NCBI GenBank assembly: GCA_015056495.1
Contig: SVGC01000006.1
Span: forward strand, 1 to 64,000
Source: Butyrivibrio sp.
GTDB taxonomy: Bacteria; Bacillota; Clostridia; Lachnospirales; Lachnospiraceae
Length of the DNA: 64,000 nucleotides
Reading direction: 5' to 3'
In this document: positions 18,055-26,573 of the stretch, piece after piece
Position numbering within the stretch: position 1 is the stretch's first letter
Layout: every line of letters starts with the position of its first letter
Translations under genes and position numbers: made by a program
Notes under the pieces: model-generated
What the model was told of the DNA's origin: nothing
Database searches by the model: none
What the model saw: the letters and a program-made list of their open reading frames with translations, nothing else

Positions 18055-18756
18055 ATGAATGAAAGCGTAGTTATTAAGAGTAATGTGGGTTCAGTCGAAA
18101 TGGCTAACATAACCTACATTACAACTTACAAGGATGTTTACAAACAGAAATCTTTAGCATATAAATTTGCAAAAAGAGCTTTTGATATTATAGCGTCATC
18201 TTTTGCGCTAGTCGTATTATCACCGCTTTTATTGCTTACAGCCCTTGCAATCGTCATTGAAGACGGAGGACCTGTTTTATTTACCCAGCAGCGAGCAGGC
18301 AAAGATTTAAAGCCATTTAAGATATACAAATTTAGAAGCATGTATAGAAACGCTGAAGCGCAATTTGCTAAGATGCAAGAGCAGAATGAGCAGACTGGGC
18401 ATGCGTTTAAAATAAAAGATGATCCAAGAGTGACCAAGGTTGGAAAGTTTATCAGAAAGTATTCTATTGATGAACTACCTCAACTTCTCAATATCATAAA
18501 AGGTGATATGAGTATAGTTGGTCCTCGACCAATTCTTCAAAGCCAGATGGAAGAGTGCAATCCATATGAGCAACAGCGACTTATAGTTCGTCCTGGTCTT
18601 ACTTGTTACTGGCAGGTAAGTGGTAGAGCGAATATTAAATGGGAAGAATGGGTTGAACTTGATCTTCGCTATATCAGAGATATGAATGCTTTAGAGGATA
18701 TCAAGCTGATATTTAGAACTATTCCAGCGGTATTTGATTCAGATGGTGCATATTAA
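18055..18756 (+). CDS. Priming sugar-1-phosphate transferase (monotopic phosphoglycosyl transferase)
   Basis: A 233-residue enzyme that transfers a sugar-1-phosphate from a UDP-sugar to undecaprenyl phosphate, the first step of exopolysaccharide repeat-unit assembly. A basic segment and one hydrophobic helix (FDIIASSFALVVLSPLLLLT) form the reentrant membrane anchor. FKIYKFRSM, the catalytic Asp-Glu pair at 139-140 (SIDELPQLLN), GDMSIVGPRP and the RPGLTCYWQVSGR block follow. It is the short PglC/WcaJ-core form without extra N-terminal helices. It lies between two Rpn-like copies and about 2 kb before the rest of the polysaccharide cluster, with its own promoter and terminator, and probably primes that pathway. 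Confidence 0.93.
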   Translation: MNESVVIKSNVGSVEMANITYITTYKDVYKQKSLAYKFAKRAFDIIASSFALVVLSPLLLLTALAIVIEDGGPVLFTQQRAGKDLKPFKIYKFRSMYRNAEAQFAKMQEQNEQTGHAFKIKDDPRVTKVGKFIRKYSIDELPQLLNIIKGDMSIVGPRPILQSQMEECNPYEQQRLIVRPGLTCYWQVSGRANIKWEEWVELDLRYIRDMNALEDIKLIFRTIPAVFDSDGAY

Positions 18757-18763
18757 ATAATCC

Positions 18764-18803
18764 GTCACTTCACATAATAAATGTTGTGTGAAGTGACTTT
18801 TTT
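18764..18803 (+). terminator. Intrinsic terminator after priming transferase
   Basis: An 11-bp stem (18764-18774 with 18787-18797), a 12-nt loop and a T6 tail. Confidence 0.9.
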
Positions 18804-18862
18804 ATGGTAAAAAAAATATTGCAATTAGAATACTACTTGTGCTATATTACATTCTGTTGTCG

Positions 18863-18971
18863 GAATTCTATCTGATAGCAAGTTAATCTTTATTTCATGG
18901 GTTTATCACCCGTAAGCTCCATTATTGCATGCAAAGGCTTATTAAGAAATAAAAATATGAAAGGATAAAAG
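18863..18971 (+). repeat. Duplicated 5' leader of Rpn-like genes, copy B
   Basis: Nearly identical to 16541-16648, differing by a few bases and one small indel. It continues without a break into the almost identical first part of the coding sequence. Confidence 0.85.
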
Positions 18972-20078
18972 GTGAGTAGTAATAATAATAAATTATCGCA
19001 ATATTTTCCTGTCATAAGGGCAAGGGAAGATATAAGTAATGAAATAGAAAATAATGAGAAACTGAAGACTGTTTTTAACAGTTGGAGTGAAGAACACCGG
19101 GAAGAATTTCTTGAAATATGCACGGGTAATAAAGGTGTAAAAATGTTATACGATACATATTTTAAGGAGCTGCTTAATCCGGAAACTGTCCCGGAAAGGC
19201 TTTCAGCGTTACTCAGCGTAATCTTAAAAAGAAAAGTAACAGTTAAATATGTGCTTCCAAATGACGGGACAAGGCTTGGAGATGAGATGTCACTCATTAT
19301 TACTGACATAGTGGTAGAACTTGAAGATCATTCTATAGCAAATATAGAAGTTCAGAAAATCGGCTATGCGTTCACAGGTGAAAGAGCCTCCTGTTACTCG
19401 GCAGACCTGCTATTGAGACAATATAAGCGAGTTAAAGATAAGCTGAAAGAGAAATTCACCTATAAAAATATAGGATCTGTTTATACAATAGTTTTTCTGG
19501 AAAGAAGTCCTGCAGTATTCAAAGAATATCCTGAGAAGTATGTTCACTACTTCAAAAGCACATCAAATACAGGCCTTGAGCTTGGAATGCTTCAAAATAT
19601 TATCTTCATTCCGATTGATATTTTTCTTGAAAAACTACATAATAAAGGTATACAAGATGAGTTGGATGCTTGGCTTACATTCCTTGGATGTGATGAGCCG
19701 GAGTATATAGTTGAACTTATAAATAAGTATCCTATCTTCAAAGAGATGTATGCTGATTTGTACAACATGTGTCTAAATGTGGAAGGAGTGATGAATATGT
19801 TTTCAAAAGAACTTCAGATTCTAGACCAAAACACTGTTAAATATATGATCGATGAAATGCAGGAAGAGCTTGATAATGTCAAGGATGAGTTGGATACTGC
19901 AAATGCAACTATTTCTAATCAGTCCAAAGCTATAGCTGATCAATCCAGGGAGATTGCTAATCAATCCAGAGAGATTGCTAATCAGTCCAGGGAGATTGCT
20001 AATCAGTCCAAAGAGATTGCTGCTAAGGAAGAGATTATTGCAAAGCTTCAAGCTGAGTTGAAAAAGTATCAAAAGTAA
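18972..20078 (+). CDS. PD-(D/E)XK nuclease family protein (Rpn/transposase_31-like), copy 2
   Basis: A 368-residue paralogue of the protein at 16649, starting at GTG 18972 with the same leader. Over the first ~370 nt I find one base difference to copy 1. There follows a stretch of about 90 nt with many silent changes, and then a return to high identity. The catalytic Asp and ExQ are intact. The C-terminal coiled coil is built from a different heptad, NQSREIA, in five 21-bp units instead of the ELDTTKT units of copy 1; the final KLQAELKK tail is shared. This mosaic is best explained by gene conversion between copies plus independent expansion of different heptads. A terminator follows at 20106. 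Confidence 0.85.
   Translation: MSSNNNKLSQYFPVIRAREDISNEIENNEKLKTVFNSWSEEHREEFLEICTGNKGVKMLYDTYFKELLNPETVPERLSALLSVILKRKVTVKYVLPNDGTRLGDEMSLIITDIVVELEDHSIANIEVQKIGYAFTGERASCYSADLLLRQYKRVKDKLKEKFTYKNIGSVYTIVFLERSPAVFKEYPEKYVHYFKSTSNTGLELGMLQNIIFIPIDIFLEKLHNKGIQDELDAWLTFLGCDEPEYIVELINKYPIFKEMYADLYNMCLNVEGVMNMFSKELQILDQNTVKYMIDEMQEELDNVKDELDTANATISNQSKAIADQSREIANQSREIANQSREIANQSKEIAAKEEIIAKLQAELKKYQK
19917..20021 (+). repeat. Five 21-bp in-frame tandem repeats (NQSREIA heptads)
   Basis: Five consecutive 21-bp units near the 3' end of Rpn-like copy 2. They have the same unit length and position as the six units in copy 1 but an unrelated unit sequence. Confidence 0.9.
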
Positions 20079-20105
20079 TAATTCATATGACATAGTATGC
20101 AGAAT

Positions 20106-20150
20106 TCCCCGCCACTTCATAGTGAATATGAAGTGGCGGGGGATTTTATT
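20106..20150 (+). terminator. Intrinsic terminator after Rpn-like copy 2
   Basis: A G+C-rich stem of about 14 bp (20107-20120 with 20128-20142), a 7-nt loop, then a T-rich tail. Homology to the third copy begins immediately behind it. Confidence 0.85.
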
Positions 20151-20662
20151 TATATAATAGTATTTCTTGAGAAGAGTCCTTCGGTATTCAAAGAATATCC
20201 TGAGAAGTATGTTCACTACTTCAAAAGCACATCAGATACAGGTCTGGAGCTGGAATGCTTCAAATTATTATCTTTATTCCCGTTGATATTTTCATGGAAA
20301 AATTTCATAATGAAGGTATACAAGACTAATGGGATGCTTGGTTTACATTTTTAGGATGAGATGAGCCTGAGTATATAGTAGAACTAATAAATGAGTATCC
20401 TATCTTCAAAGGCATGTATGCGGATTTGTATAATATGTGTCTAAATGTGGAAGGGGTGATGAACATGTTTTCAAAAGAACTTCAGATTCTAGACCAAAAT
20501 ACTGTTAAATATATGATTGATGAAATGCAGGAAGAGTTGGATACAGCAAAGGCGGAATTGACTACAGCTAATGCAACTATTTCTGAGCAATCCAAGGTCA
20601 TTGCCGATAATGAAGAGCTTATAGCAAAGCTTCAAGCTGAGTTGAAGAAATATCAACATTAA
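20148..20662 (+). pseudogene. Decayed third copy of the Rpn-like gene (5' truncated, frameshifted)
   Basis: The sequence aligns to the 3' two-thirds of copies 1 and 2, beginning at the codons for SVYTIVFLE. The first ~510 nt, including the catalytic Asp and ExQ, are missing. One base is lost in the GLELGML codons (about 20250), an in-frame TAA replaces the EL codons of DELDAW (about 20328), and TAG replaces the LG codons of FLGCDE (about 20354). The last part is open and ends in a tail that combines ELDTAKAELTTA with an EQSKVIAD heptad, that is, both repeat types found separately in the two intact copies. Not expected to make an active nuclease. Confidence 0.85.
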
Positions 20663-20690
20663 CAGCGTATAACAAAATATAACGCAGATT

Positions 20691-20729
20691 AATCCCAATG
20701 TAAAAATATTCTTTACATTGGGATTTTTT
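20691..20729 (+). terminator. Intrinsic terminator after the decayed third copy
   Basis: A perfect 14-bp stem (20691-20704 with 20712-20725), a 7-nt loop and a T6 tail. The stem begins with the same AATCCCAAT as the terminator of copy 1. Confidence 0.88.
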
Positions 20730-20763
20730 ATGGGATTTCAATACAAAATCTACGTTTTTTTCT

Positions 20764-20792
20764 ATGACAAATAGCAATATATAGATTATAAT
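20764..20792 (+). promoter_or_regulatory. Promoter of the exopolysaccharide cluster
   Basis: ATGACA (20764-20769) and TATAAT (20787-20792) are separated by 17 nt, close to sigma-A consensus, just upstream of the first gene of the cluster. Confidence 0.65.
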
Positions 20793-20842
20793 TATATTAT
20801 GTAACCGTAGTAAAATTGAGCTTTTGCATAATGGTTTGCTAT

Positions 20843-21442
20843 ATGGAAAACAAAGACGACAAAATTGTACCTGTAAATAATGAGGTTATCAAAATAGCTG
20901 AGGAGTTGCCTAAATATAGAAGAAAAAAGACGATAAGAGATTTTATTAAGGTTGTAAGAATGATTTTTAAGCGTATTTTTCCTACATATAGTTATTGGTG
21001 GACAAATAGCAAGGAAGACTATGATGCTATTGAAAATGATGGTTTTTATCAGATTATAATTCGGCAAGATTGTGTAAAAGCAAATACAATTGATTTGGGA
21101 CAATTTGAGATTGATTTTCCTTGGCATGGACATACATATGCTGATTTTGAGAGGCTAAGCAATAGATATAAAGCGTGTATGAAGAGATATAAGCTTGATG
21201 GTGGAAAGAAGACAGCAATAGCCATAAAACGATGGTATCCGGATGTATATCAGGCTTTTTTTGAGCATCCTATTATCGTAGATAAGGATACTCGCAGAAT
21301 AAATGACGGTCGACATAGAGTATTTGTATTAGAGAAAATTGGAATGGAAATACCAGTTTGGATAGTAGAATGGAAAATGGGAAGGGATATAACATTCGAA
21401 GAATATCATAATAACGACACCATAGGGGAATGGCGCTTTTGA
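20843..21442 (+). CDS. ParB/sulfiredoxin-fold protein in polysaccharide cluster
   Basis: A hypothetical protein of about 199 residues. The C-terminal half contains RRINDGRHRVFVLEKIGMEIPVWIVEW, quoted here in part: the DGRHR motif followed by a hydrophobic strand is the hallmark of the ParB N-terminal/sulfiredoxin fold, which binds nucleotides and in some members hydrolyses CTP or ATP. No DNA-binding ParB helix-turn-helix follows, so partitioning is unlikely. No signal or TM is seen. The frame is open from TTG 20816, with ATGs at 20831 and 20843; none has a good ribosome binding site, so the start is uncertain. First gene of the cluster; a role in sugar-nucleotide or lipid-carrier chemistry is possible but unproven. 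Confidence 0.65.
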   Translation: MENKDDKIVPVNNEVIKIAEELPKYRRKKTIRDFIKVVRMIFKRIFPTYSYWWTNSKEDYDAIENDGFYQIIIRQDCVKANTIDLGQFEIDFPWHGHTYADFERLSNRYKACMKRYKLDGGKKTAIAIKRWYPDVYQAFFEHPIIVDKDTRRINDGRHRVFVLEKIGMEIPVWIVEWKMGRDITFEEYHNNDTIGEWRF

Positions 21443-21460
21443 TTTATGTAAGGGGATAGC

Positions 21461-22387
21461 ATGAGTAATAATGAAGTATGTGCTGTAGTAGTCACTTATA
21501 ACAGAAAAGATCTGGTTGAGAAATGTATATGTGGAATATTAGCTCAAAAGAATTCTAACTGCGATATTATCGTCATTGATAATGGAAGTACTGATGGTAC
21601 TGAAATATTATTCAAAGAAAAATTTAATATAGATAATCTTCGGTATTTCAATATGGGAGAAAATCTTGGCTGTGCTGCAGGAACATCACGGGGCATCAAA
21701 GAAGCTGTAATTGCTGGCTATAAATATATATGGGTGATGGATGATGATGTGCTTCCACACGAAGATACATTGTATGAATTACTTAAAGCAGATAAAGAAC
21801 TTCACGGAGAATGGGGAATTCTTTCAAGTGCTGCTTACTGGACAGATGGTTCAATTTGCGAATCTAATAGACAAAAGAAGACTTTGTTCAAATTCATGAA
21901 GGATGAAGATTATAATAAACGTTATGTTCGAGTGTGCATGGTATCTTTGGCATCTATGTTTATAAAAGCAAAAGTAGTCAAAAAAGTTGGACTTCCGCTT
22001 TCGGAATACTTTATATATACCGAAGACTATGAGTTTTGCAGCAGAGTTGGGAAAATATTTCCTATATATGTAGTCCCAGCAAGTAAAGTCACACATGCTA
22101 TGAAGATTAATAGAAAAGCAAATTTAGTAAAAGATACTCCTGATAGATTATACAGATATAAACATCTGTATAGGAATGATGTTCACTGTTACAGAAAGCT
22201 GGGAATAATGGGGCATTTATATTTGGCTTTAAAGTTTGTTTATACATTTATTATGGTTTTGTTAAAGGAAAAAGGACATAAAAAAGAAAAAATCGATACT
22301 TTGATTACTGGTTATTCTGAAGGATTTAAGTTCAATCCATCTGTTGAAAAGTTAGATAGTATAATTATAAGTTTTCGGCAAACATGA
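21461..22387 (+). CDS. Family 2 glycosyltransferase (GlfT2/rhamnosyltransferase-like)
   Basis: A 308-residue GT-A enzyme. It shows the N-terminal nucleotide-binding strand VCAVVVTYNRKDLVEKCI, IVIDNGSTDGT, and the metal-binding WVMDDDVLP with an Asp triplet. The catalytic base region is SEYFIYTEDYEFCSRVG. The DDD variant and spacing resemble rhamnosyl- and galactofuranosyl-transferases of the GlfT2 type, which use UDP-Galf or dTDP-Rha. There is a hydrophobic stretch near residues 245-270 that may sit on the membrane. Start ATG 21461 has AAGGGG upstream; it lies 18 nt after the ParB-fold gene. The precise donor is not predictable. Confidence 0.88.
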   Translation: MSNNEVCAVVVTYNRKDLVEKCICGILAQKNSNCDIIVIDNGSTDGTEILFKEKFNIDNLRYFNMGENLGCAAGTSRGIKEAVIAGYKYIWVMDDDVLPHEDTLYELLKADKELHGEWGILSSAAYWTDGSICESNRQKKTLFKFMKDEDYNKRYVRVCMVSLASMFIKAKVVKKVGLPLSEYFIYTEDYEFCSRVGKIFPIYVVPASKVTHAMKINRKANLVKDTPDRLYRYKHLYRNDVHCYRKLGIMGHLYLALKFVYTFIMVLLKEKGHKKEKIDTLITGYSEGFKFNPSVEKLDSIIISFRQT

Positions 22388-22440
22388 AAGACTTTTTGAA
22401 AACTGAGCAACGAGCTTGCTGCTGATGGGAGCAAAATGAC

Positions 22441-23313
22441 ATGGGGAAATTTAAGAATAAGATAAAAGTATATATACCAGATCACTTATGGCAAGTAATG
22501 AGAATCATTTTTAACCCCAAAAAGCCAAAGAAAAAGCTTAGGGTTGAGATACATGTTGCAGATCATTGCAATCTTAATTGTAGGGGGTGTGACAATTTTT
22601 CGTGTCTGGCAAAACCAAATTATCTTGACCTGGATGATTATAGAAAGGATTTGGAACGGTTAAGAGAGTTGTTTGGTGATGACGTTGAGTGGATAACAAT
22701 GATGGGCGGAGAACCATTACTCAATAAAGATATAACAGCATACTGTAGCATAGCAAGAGCACTATTTCCAAAGGCGCTAGTACGCATAATAACGAATGGA
22801 ACACTTTTGCTTAATCAGGATAATGCGTTTTGGGAGTCATTAAAGAAAGATCGCATATTATTATATGTAACTAAATATCCTATCAGTTTTGATTATGATG
22901 CAGCAAAGGCATATGCAGAAAAGATGGGGGTGGGATTTGATTACGCGTTTGAATCAGGAGATGTTCTTAAGACAATGTATATGACACCTATAGACATTGA
23001 GGGAAAGCAAAATCCCAAATTGAGCTATCAGTTATGCGGTAAGGGAAATAAGTGTATTACTTTAAAACATGGAAAAATGTATACTTGTGAGACCATTCCA
23101 AACTTTTTTACGTTCAATAATTTTTTTGGGACAAATATAAATGTTACTGATGATGATTGTATAGATATTTATGAATGCGATGATCCTAAAAAGATTATGA
23201 AAAAGATGGCGTCATATGTACCAGCGTGTAGATATTGCGACAATATTCATTATTCAAGTGGCATAGAATGGGGATTAACAGAGAAGAAAATTACAGAGTG
23301 GGTTAAAAAATGA
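22441..23313 (+). CDS. Radical SAM protein in polysaccharide cluster
   Basis: A 290-residue radical SAM enzyme. The [4Fe-4S] motif CNLNCRGC gives CX3CX2C at Cys43, Cys47 and Cys50, followed by MMGGEPLL, the GGE motif that contacts SAM. The C-terminal half has further Cys (LCGKGNKC, YTCE, CRYCDN), suggesting a SPASM/twitch-like auxiliary cluster. Members beside glycosyltransferases are usually uncharacterised; modification of a sugar or of a short peptide are both possible. It starts 53 nt after the GT2 gene and overlaps the next gene by 4 nt (ATGA), so coupling is clear. No precursor peptide gene is evident next to it. Confidence 0.88.
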   Translation: MGKFKNKIKVYIPDHLWQVMRIIFNPKKPKKKLRVEIHVADHCNLNCRGCDNFSCLAKPNYLDLDDYRKDLERLRELFGDDVEWITMMGGEPLLNKDITAYCSIARALFPKALVRIITNGTLLLNQDNAFWESLKKDRILLYVTKYPISFDYDAAKAYAEKMGVGFDYAFESGDVLKTMYMTPIDIEGKQNPKLSYQLCGKGNKCITLKHGKMYTCETIPNFFTFNNFFGTNINVTDDDCIDIYECDDPKKIMKKMASYVPACRYCDNIHYSSGIEWGLTEKKITEWVKK

Positions 23314-24488
23314 GGATACTATATGTTGCTGATACTTATGAGATTGGTGGAGCTTTTTTAGCTTTTATAGATCTGGTTGGTGATATTCTGGAAAAACATC
23401 AAGATATAACACCGATTATTTTGGCATCAAAACAAGGAAAAAATAATGGATTTGCTGATAAACATGGAGTAGAGAATTATAGTATTGGTCATAAAGCCTA
23501 TTATATGAATAATGGTTCAACGCTTCCTAGAAAGATAATAAGATTTGTTTTACGTCCAGTCTTAAAGATTAGGTATGAGTTGGCAAATAGAAAAGCGGTA
23601 AAAAAAGCTGAAAACCTAATTGACTTTAAAACGATAGATTTAATTCATTCGAATTCAAATAGAAATGATATAGGAGCCATATTGGCTCAAAAATATGGAA
23701 TACCTCATATCTGGCATTTGAGAGAATATGGCGAAGAATGTTTTACTTTGAGAAAAAACTATATCGACTATATGAATAACCATGCAGATTGCTTTATTGC
23801 GATTTCACATGCTGTAGCAGATAGATGGATTGAGAAAGGACTTGATCGGGATAAAATTATTGTTATTTACGATGGGGTTGGCTGTGTGCCGGAGAAATCT
23901 CAGAAGTTGAATGATAGGATTGTAAAGGGTGTGATCGCCGGATTTGTTTCTCCATTTAAGGGACAATTTGATCTTATAAAGTCTTTGGAACTCATAAAAA
24001 ACGATATAAGACACAAGTTTCAATTAGATATTTATGGTAATGTCGCGTTAGAATATCTGATGAGATTAAAGCTTTATGTTGCTATGCATAGAATGGGTGA
24101 TATTGTGAAATTCAAGGGGTATGTAGAAGGAGTTGAGAAACTCTATTCTGATTATGACATTGGATTTATGTGTTCAAAGGCAGAAGGCTTTGGAAGAGTT
24201 ACTGTAGAATATATGATGAGTAATCTGTGCGTGATAGCATCGGATACCGGAGCTAATCAGGAAATAATAGAAGATGGTATCAATGGATACTTATATAAGT
24301 ACAAAGACAGAATAGATTTGGCTATGAAGGTTAAAAATGTAATTCTTGATCCGAGTCGAGCAACGATATGTGCTAATAGAGGGATGGAAGATGCAAAGAG
24401 AAAATATACTAAAGAAATAAATGCAGATAATATTTGCAAATTATATTATAAAGTCTTAAAAAAGAGGGCGAAAAATGAGTTCGAGTAG
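23310..24488 (+). CDS. Family 4 glycosyltransferase
   Basis: A 392-residue retaining GT-B enzyme. The N-terminal half has VADTYEIGGAFLAFIDLV, with the glycine loop that binds the acceptor. The C-terminal donor domain has GFVSPFKGQFDLIKSL, the E-x7-E block (AEGFGRVTVEYM) and ASDTGANQEIIEDGINGYLY, which are diagnostic of GT4. Length is normal. It overlaps the radical SAM gene by 4 nt and the EpsG-like gene by 14 nt, so it is in the middle of a tightly coupled run. It adds one sugar of the repeat unit; which one is unknown. Confidence 0.92.
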   Translation: MRILYVADTYEIGGAFLAFIDLVGDILEKHQDITPIILASKQGKNNGFADKHGVENYSIGHKAYYMNNGSTLPRKIIRFVLRPVLKIRYELANRKAVKKAENLIDFKTIDLIHSNSNRNDIGAILAQKYGIPHIWHLREYGEECFTLRKNYIDYMNNHADCFIAISHAVADRWIEKGLDRDKIIVIYDGVGCVPEKSQKLNDRIVKGVIAGFVSPFKGQFDLIKSLELIKNDIRHKFQLDIYGNVALEYLMRLKLYVAMHRMGDIVKFKGYVEGVEKLYSDYDIGFMCSKAEGFGRVTVEYMMSNLCVIASDTGANQEIIEDGINGYLYKYKDRIDLAMKVKNVILDPSRATICANRGMEDAKRKYTKEINADNICKLYYKVLKKRAKNEFE

Positions 24489-25602
24489 TTCCTTACTGCT
24501 ATATCTGAGCGGTTTGGGGATGACTGTGTTATTCCTATTTATAATTGAAGTGCAGAAGAAACTAGATATGTTTGATAGAACAGTATATTTTGAGGGGGAA
24601 AACTTGTGTATTAGAAGAAGCCTTTTTTTGGCAATTTTGGCTTTCATTCCGCTCTGGTATCTTATGGCCTTTAGAGGGATAAGAGTTGGATCTGATACTG
24701 TAGGAACATATTATAGATATTACGAATATTCAATAAGAGATTATCCTATATCAACCTTTGGCTCGGAATTTGGATATTATGTTTTGAATAAAGCTATTAT
24801 ATGGTTTGCATCTTCTTATCATATAGTTTTGATTGTGGTCAGTAGCATTATGTGGTTTTTGTTTTTTTCATATATATGCAAAAACTCTGTATCGCCATGC
24901 TTGAGTATGGTTGTTTTCTTTCTTACTTTTTTTTATTTTCGTCAGTATAACGGTGTACGACAGTTATTAGCAGAAGCAATTATTCTACAAGGTTTTCATT
25001 ACATATATGAAAGAAAGTTTATAAAGTATTGTTTTGTTATAGCATTGGCATTTACTTTTCATAATACAGCTATTTTTCTTTTGCCAGTATATTTTCTTTA
25101 CAAGATAAAGCTTACACCTAAAATGACAGGGATTATAATTATAGTGGCTAAGTTTGGAACCTCGATTATGGTTAATAATGTTTTGCCATTTTTTTTGATG
25201 GGAACTAAATACTATAGAATGATATACGATATCACTGCATATAAGGGAGGCTATTGGATATCTGATATTATTGTGTCTGGGACAGTGCTTTTGTTCTGTG
25301 TCTTCGTACTTGGATATGATAATGATAGTAAGATGAGTTTTAATACTTGGCTTATATTGATTTCATTTCTACTGGCTGTAAATTCGAACATGATTCCTAT
25401 GGTAGGAAGGTTGTTATGGTATTCGAACATTAATCTGATGGTGTGTGTACCTTTGATGATTAGCAAATATCAAAGAAAACTTGATAAAGCGTTAGTTTTC
25501 TGTAGTACAATGCTTATTTTGGGAATGTACTTCTATCAGCAATGGTCACTTGGGATTGAGTCAGTTCAGCATTATTCTTTCTGGTTGGAAGACATGACGT
25601 AG
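24475..25602 (+). CDS. EpsG family polysaccharide polymerase-like membrane protein
   Basis: A 375-residue protein with about ten hydrophobic helices. The segment MAFRGIRVGSDTVGTYYRYY after the second helix is the characteristic EpsG pattern (Arg, Gly-x-Asp-Thr, Tyr), placing it in the EpsG/Wzy-like group that polymerises repeat units on the outer face of the membrane. The following helices carry RQYNGVRQLLAEAI, another family block. It overlaps the preceding GT4 gene by 14 nt. It is the only polymerase candidate in the cluster. Confidence 0.85.
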   Translation: MSSSSSLLLYLSGLGMTVLFLFIIEVQKKLDMFDRTVYFEGENLCIRRSLFLAILAFIPLWYLMAFRGIRVGSDTVGTYYRYYEYSIRDYPISTFGSEFGYYVLNKAIIWFASSYHIVLIVVSSIMWFLFFSYICKNSVSPCLSMVVFFLTFFYFRQYNGVRQLLAEAIILQGFHYIYERKFIKYCFVIALAFTFHNTAIFLLPVYFLYKIKLTPKMTGIIIIVAKFGTSIMVNNVLPFFLMGTKYYRMIYDITAYKGGYWISDIIVSGTVLLFCVFVLGYDNDSKMSFNTWLILISFLLAVNSNMIPMVGRLLWYSNINLMVCVPLMISKYQRKLDKALVFCSTMLILGMYFYQQWSLGIESVQHYSFWLEDMT

Positions 25603-25618
25603 GAGATAAGGGTGAATA

Positions 25619-26563
25619 ATGAAGTTTAGCATAATTGTTCCAGTTTATAATGTGGAAAATGAACTGAAAAGATGCATTCAGAGCCTTCAGAATCAATCTT
25701 ACCAGAACTATGAAGTGATATTGGTTGATGATGGGAGCACAGATGGATCTGGGAAATTGTGCGACAAGTTTGGCAAAGAAGACTCAAAGATAATAGTTGT
25801 TCATAAAGAAAACGGTGGGTTATCTTCGGCGCGGAATAAAGGTATGGAATATGCTAATGGCGAATATCTGATTTTTTTAGATTCAGATGATTATATTGAA
25901 GCTGATTACTGTGATGTTATTTCAAGGATTGTAAAAAAAACAAATGCAGATATAGTGGCTGTTGAAATGCTATTTGAGCGGAATGGGAAAATTGAAGAGA
26001 AAAGAATAAATAGTATTAAACCGTATTGTGAAATAGATAGCAAGAATTTTTTATTAACAACACTTAAATCTGCTTCATTTAATGCTGAAGCATGTGGCAA
26101 TGTATATAAGAGAAAGTTCTGGAAAGAAAATGGCTTTAAGTTTGCGGATGTATATCATGAAGATTTGGAAATAGCTTTAAAAGTTTTCTTAGAGGCTAAA
26201 ACAATTGTTTATTGCCCGGATGCTAAATATCATGCGGTTTCAAGAATTGGGTCAATCATGAATGACGGGGAAAAAGCAGAAAAAAGACAGAAAGATCTTC
26301 TATATATTTTGCAGGAGTGGATTGGAATTGCAGACAACGTAAATAATAGGGGATTATGCAGGGCGATAAAAGGAACTGCCAGCAGAACATATATATACTC
26401 TTGTGCACATAATGAGATTAAAAATCCTGGCTATACAGTTGTGAAAAAAAAAGATATAGTCAAATATGCACTAAATGTATCGGATCTTATTAAAGGAATA
26501 TTATTTATTATTTCTCCAGAAGCTTACTCTAAAGCATGGAAGAAAAAACATTTTTATCAGTGA
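25619..26563 (+). CDS. Family 2 glycosyltransferase
   Basis: A 314-residue inverting GT-A enzyme with textbook motifs: SIIVPVYNVENELKRCIQSL, VDDGSTDGS, NGGLSSARNKG and FLDSDD (the metal-binding DxD variant). YHEDLEIALK follows with the likely catalytic Glu-Asp. No TM helix is present beyond a mildly hydrophobic stretch near the C-terminus. It is 16 nt downstream of the EpsG-like gene and 10 nt upstream of the GT8-like gene. Confidence 0.93.
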   Translation: MKFSIIVPVYNVENELKRCIQSLQNQSYQNYEVILVDDGSTDGSGKLCDKFGKEDSKIIVVHKENGGLSSARNKGMEYANGEYLIFLDSDDYIEADYCDVISRIVKKTNADIVAVEMLFERNGKIEEKRINSIKPYCEIDSKNFLLTTLKSASFNAEACGNVYKRKFWKENGFKFADVYHEDLEIALKVFLEAKTIVYCPDAKYHAVSRIGSIMNDGEKAEKRQKDLLYILQEWIGIADNVNNRGLCRAIKGTASRTYIYSCAHNEIKNPGYTVVKKKDIVKYALNVSDLIKGILFIISPEAYSKAWKKKHFYQ

Positions 26564-26573
26564 GGTATTTTAG

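Noticed and set aside
16600-19309. Two matching minus-strand frames (16600-16986 and 18890-19309) that look like a conserved serine-rich protein
   Set aside because: They are exact antisense shadows of the near-identical 5' parts of the two Rpn-like genes; identity follows from the DNA duplication. No ribosome binding site or family match.
17561-20021. 21-bp tandem repeats considered as a CRISPR-like or satellite array
   Set aside because: Units are contiguous without spacers, in frame, and encode heptads at the C-termini of both Rpn-like proteins.
20097-20354. Plus-strand frame of 85 codons overlapping the start of the third Rpn-like copy
   Set aside because: It begins inside the terminator of copy 2 and is made of frameshifted fragments of the decayed copy; best treated as part of the pseudogene.
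20843-21442. Plasmid partition protein ParB
   Set aside because: Only the DGRHR-type nucleotide-binding fold is present; there is no HTH, no parA and no parS-like site nearby.
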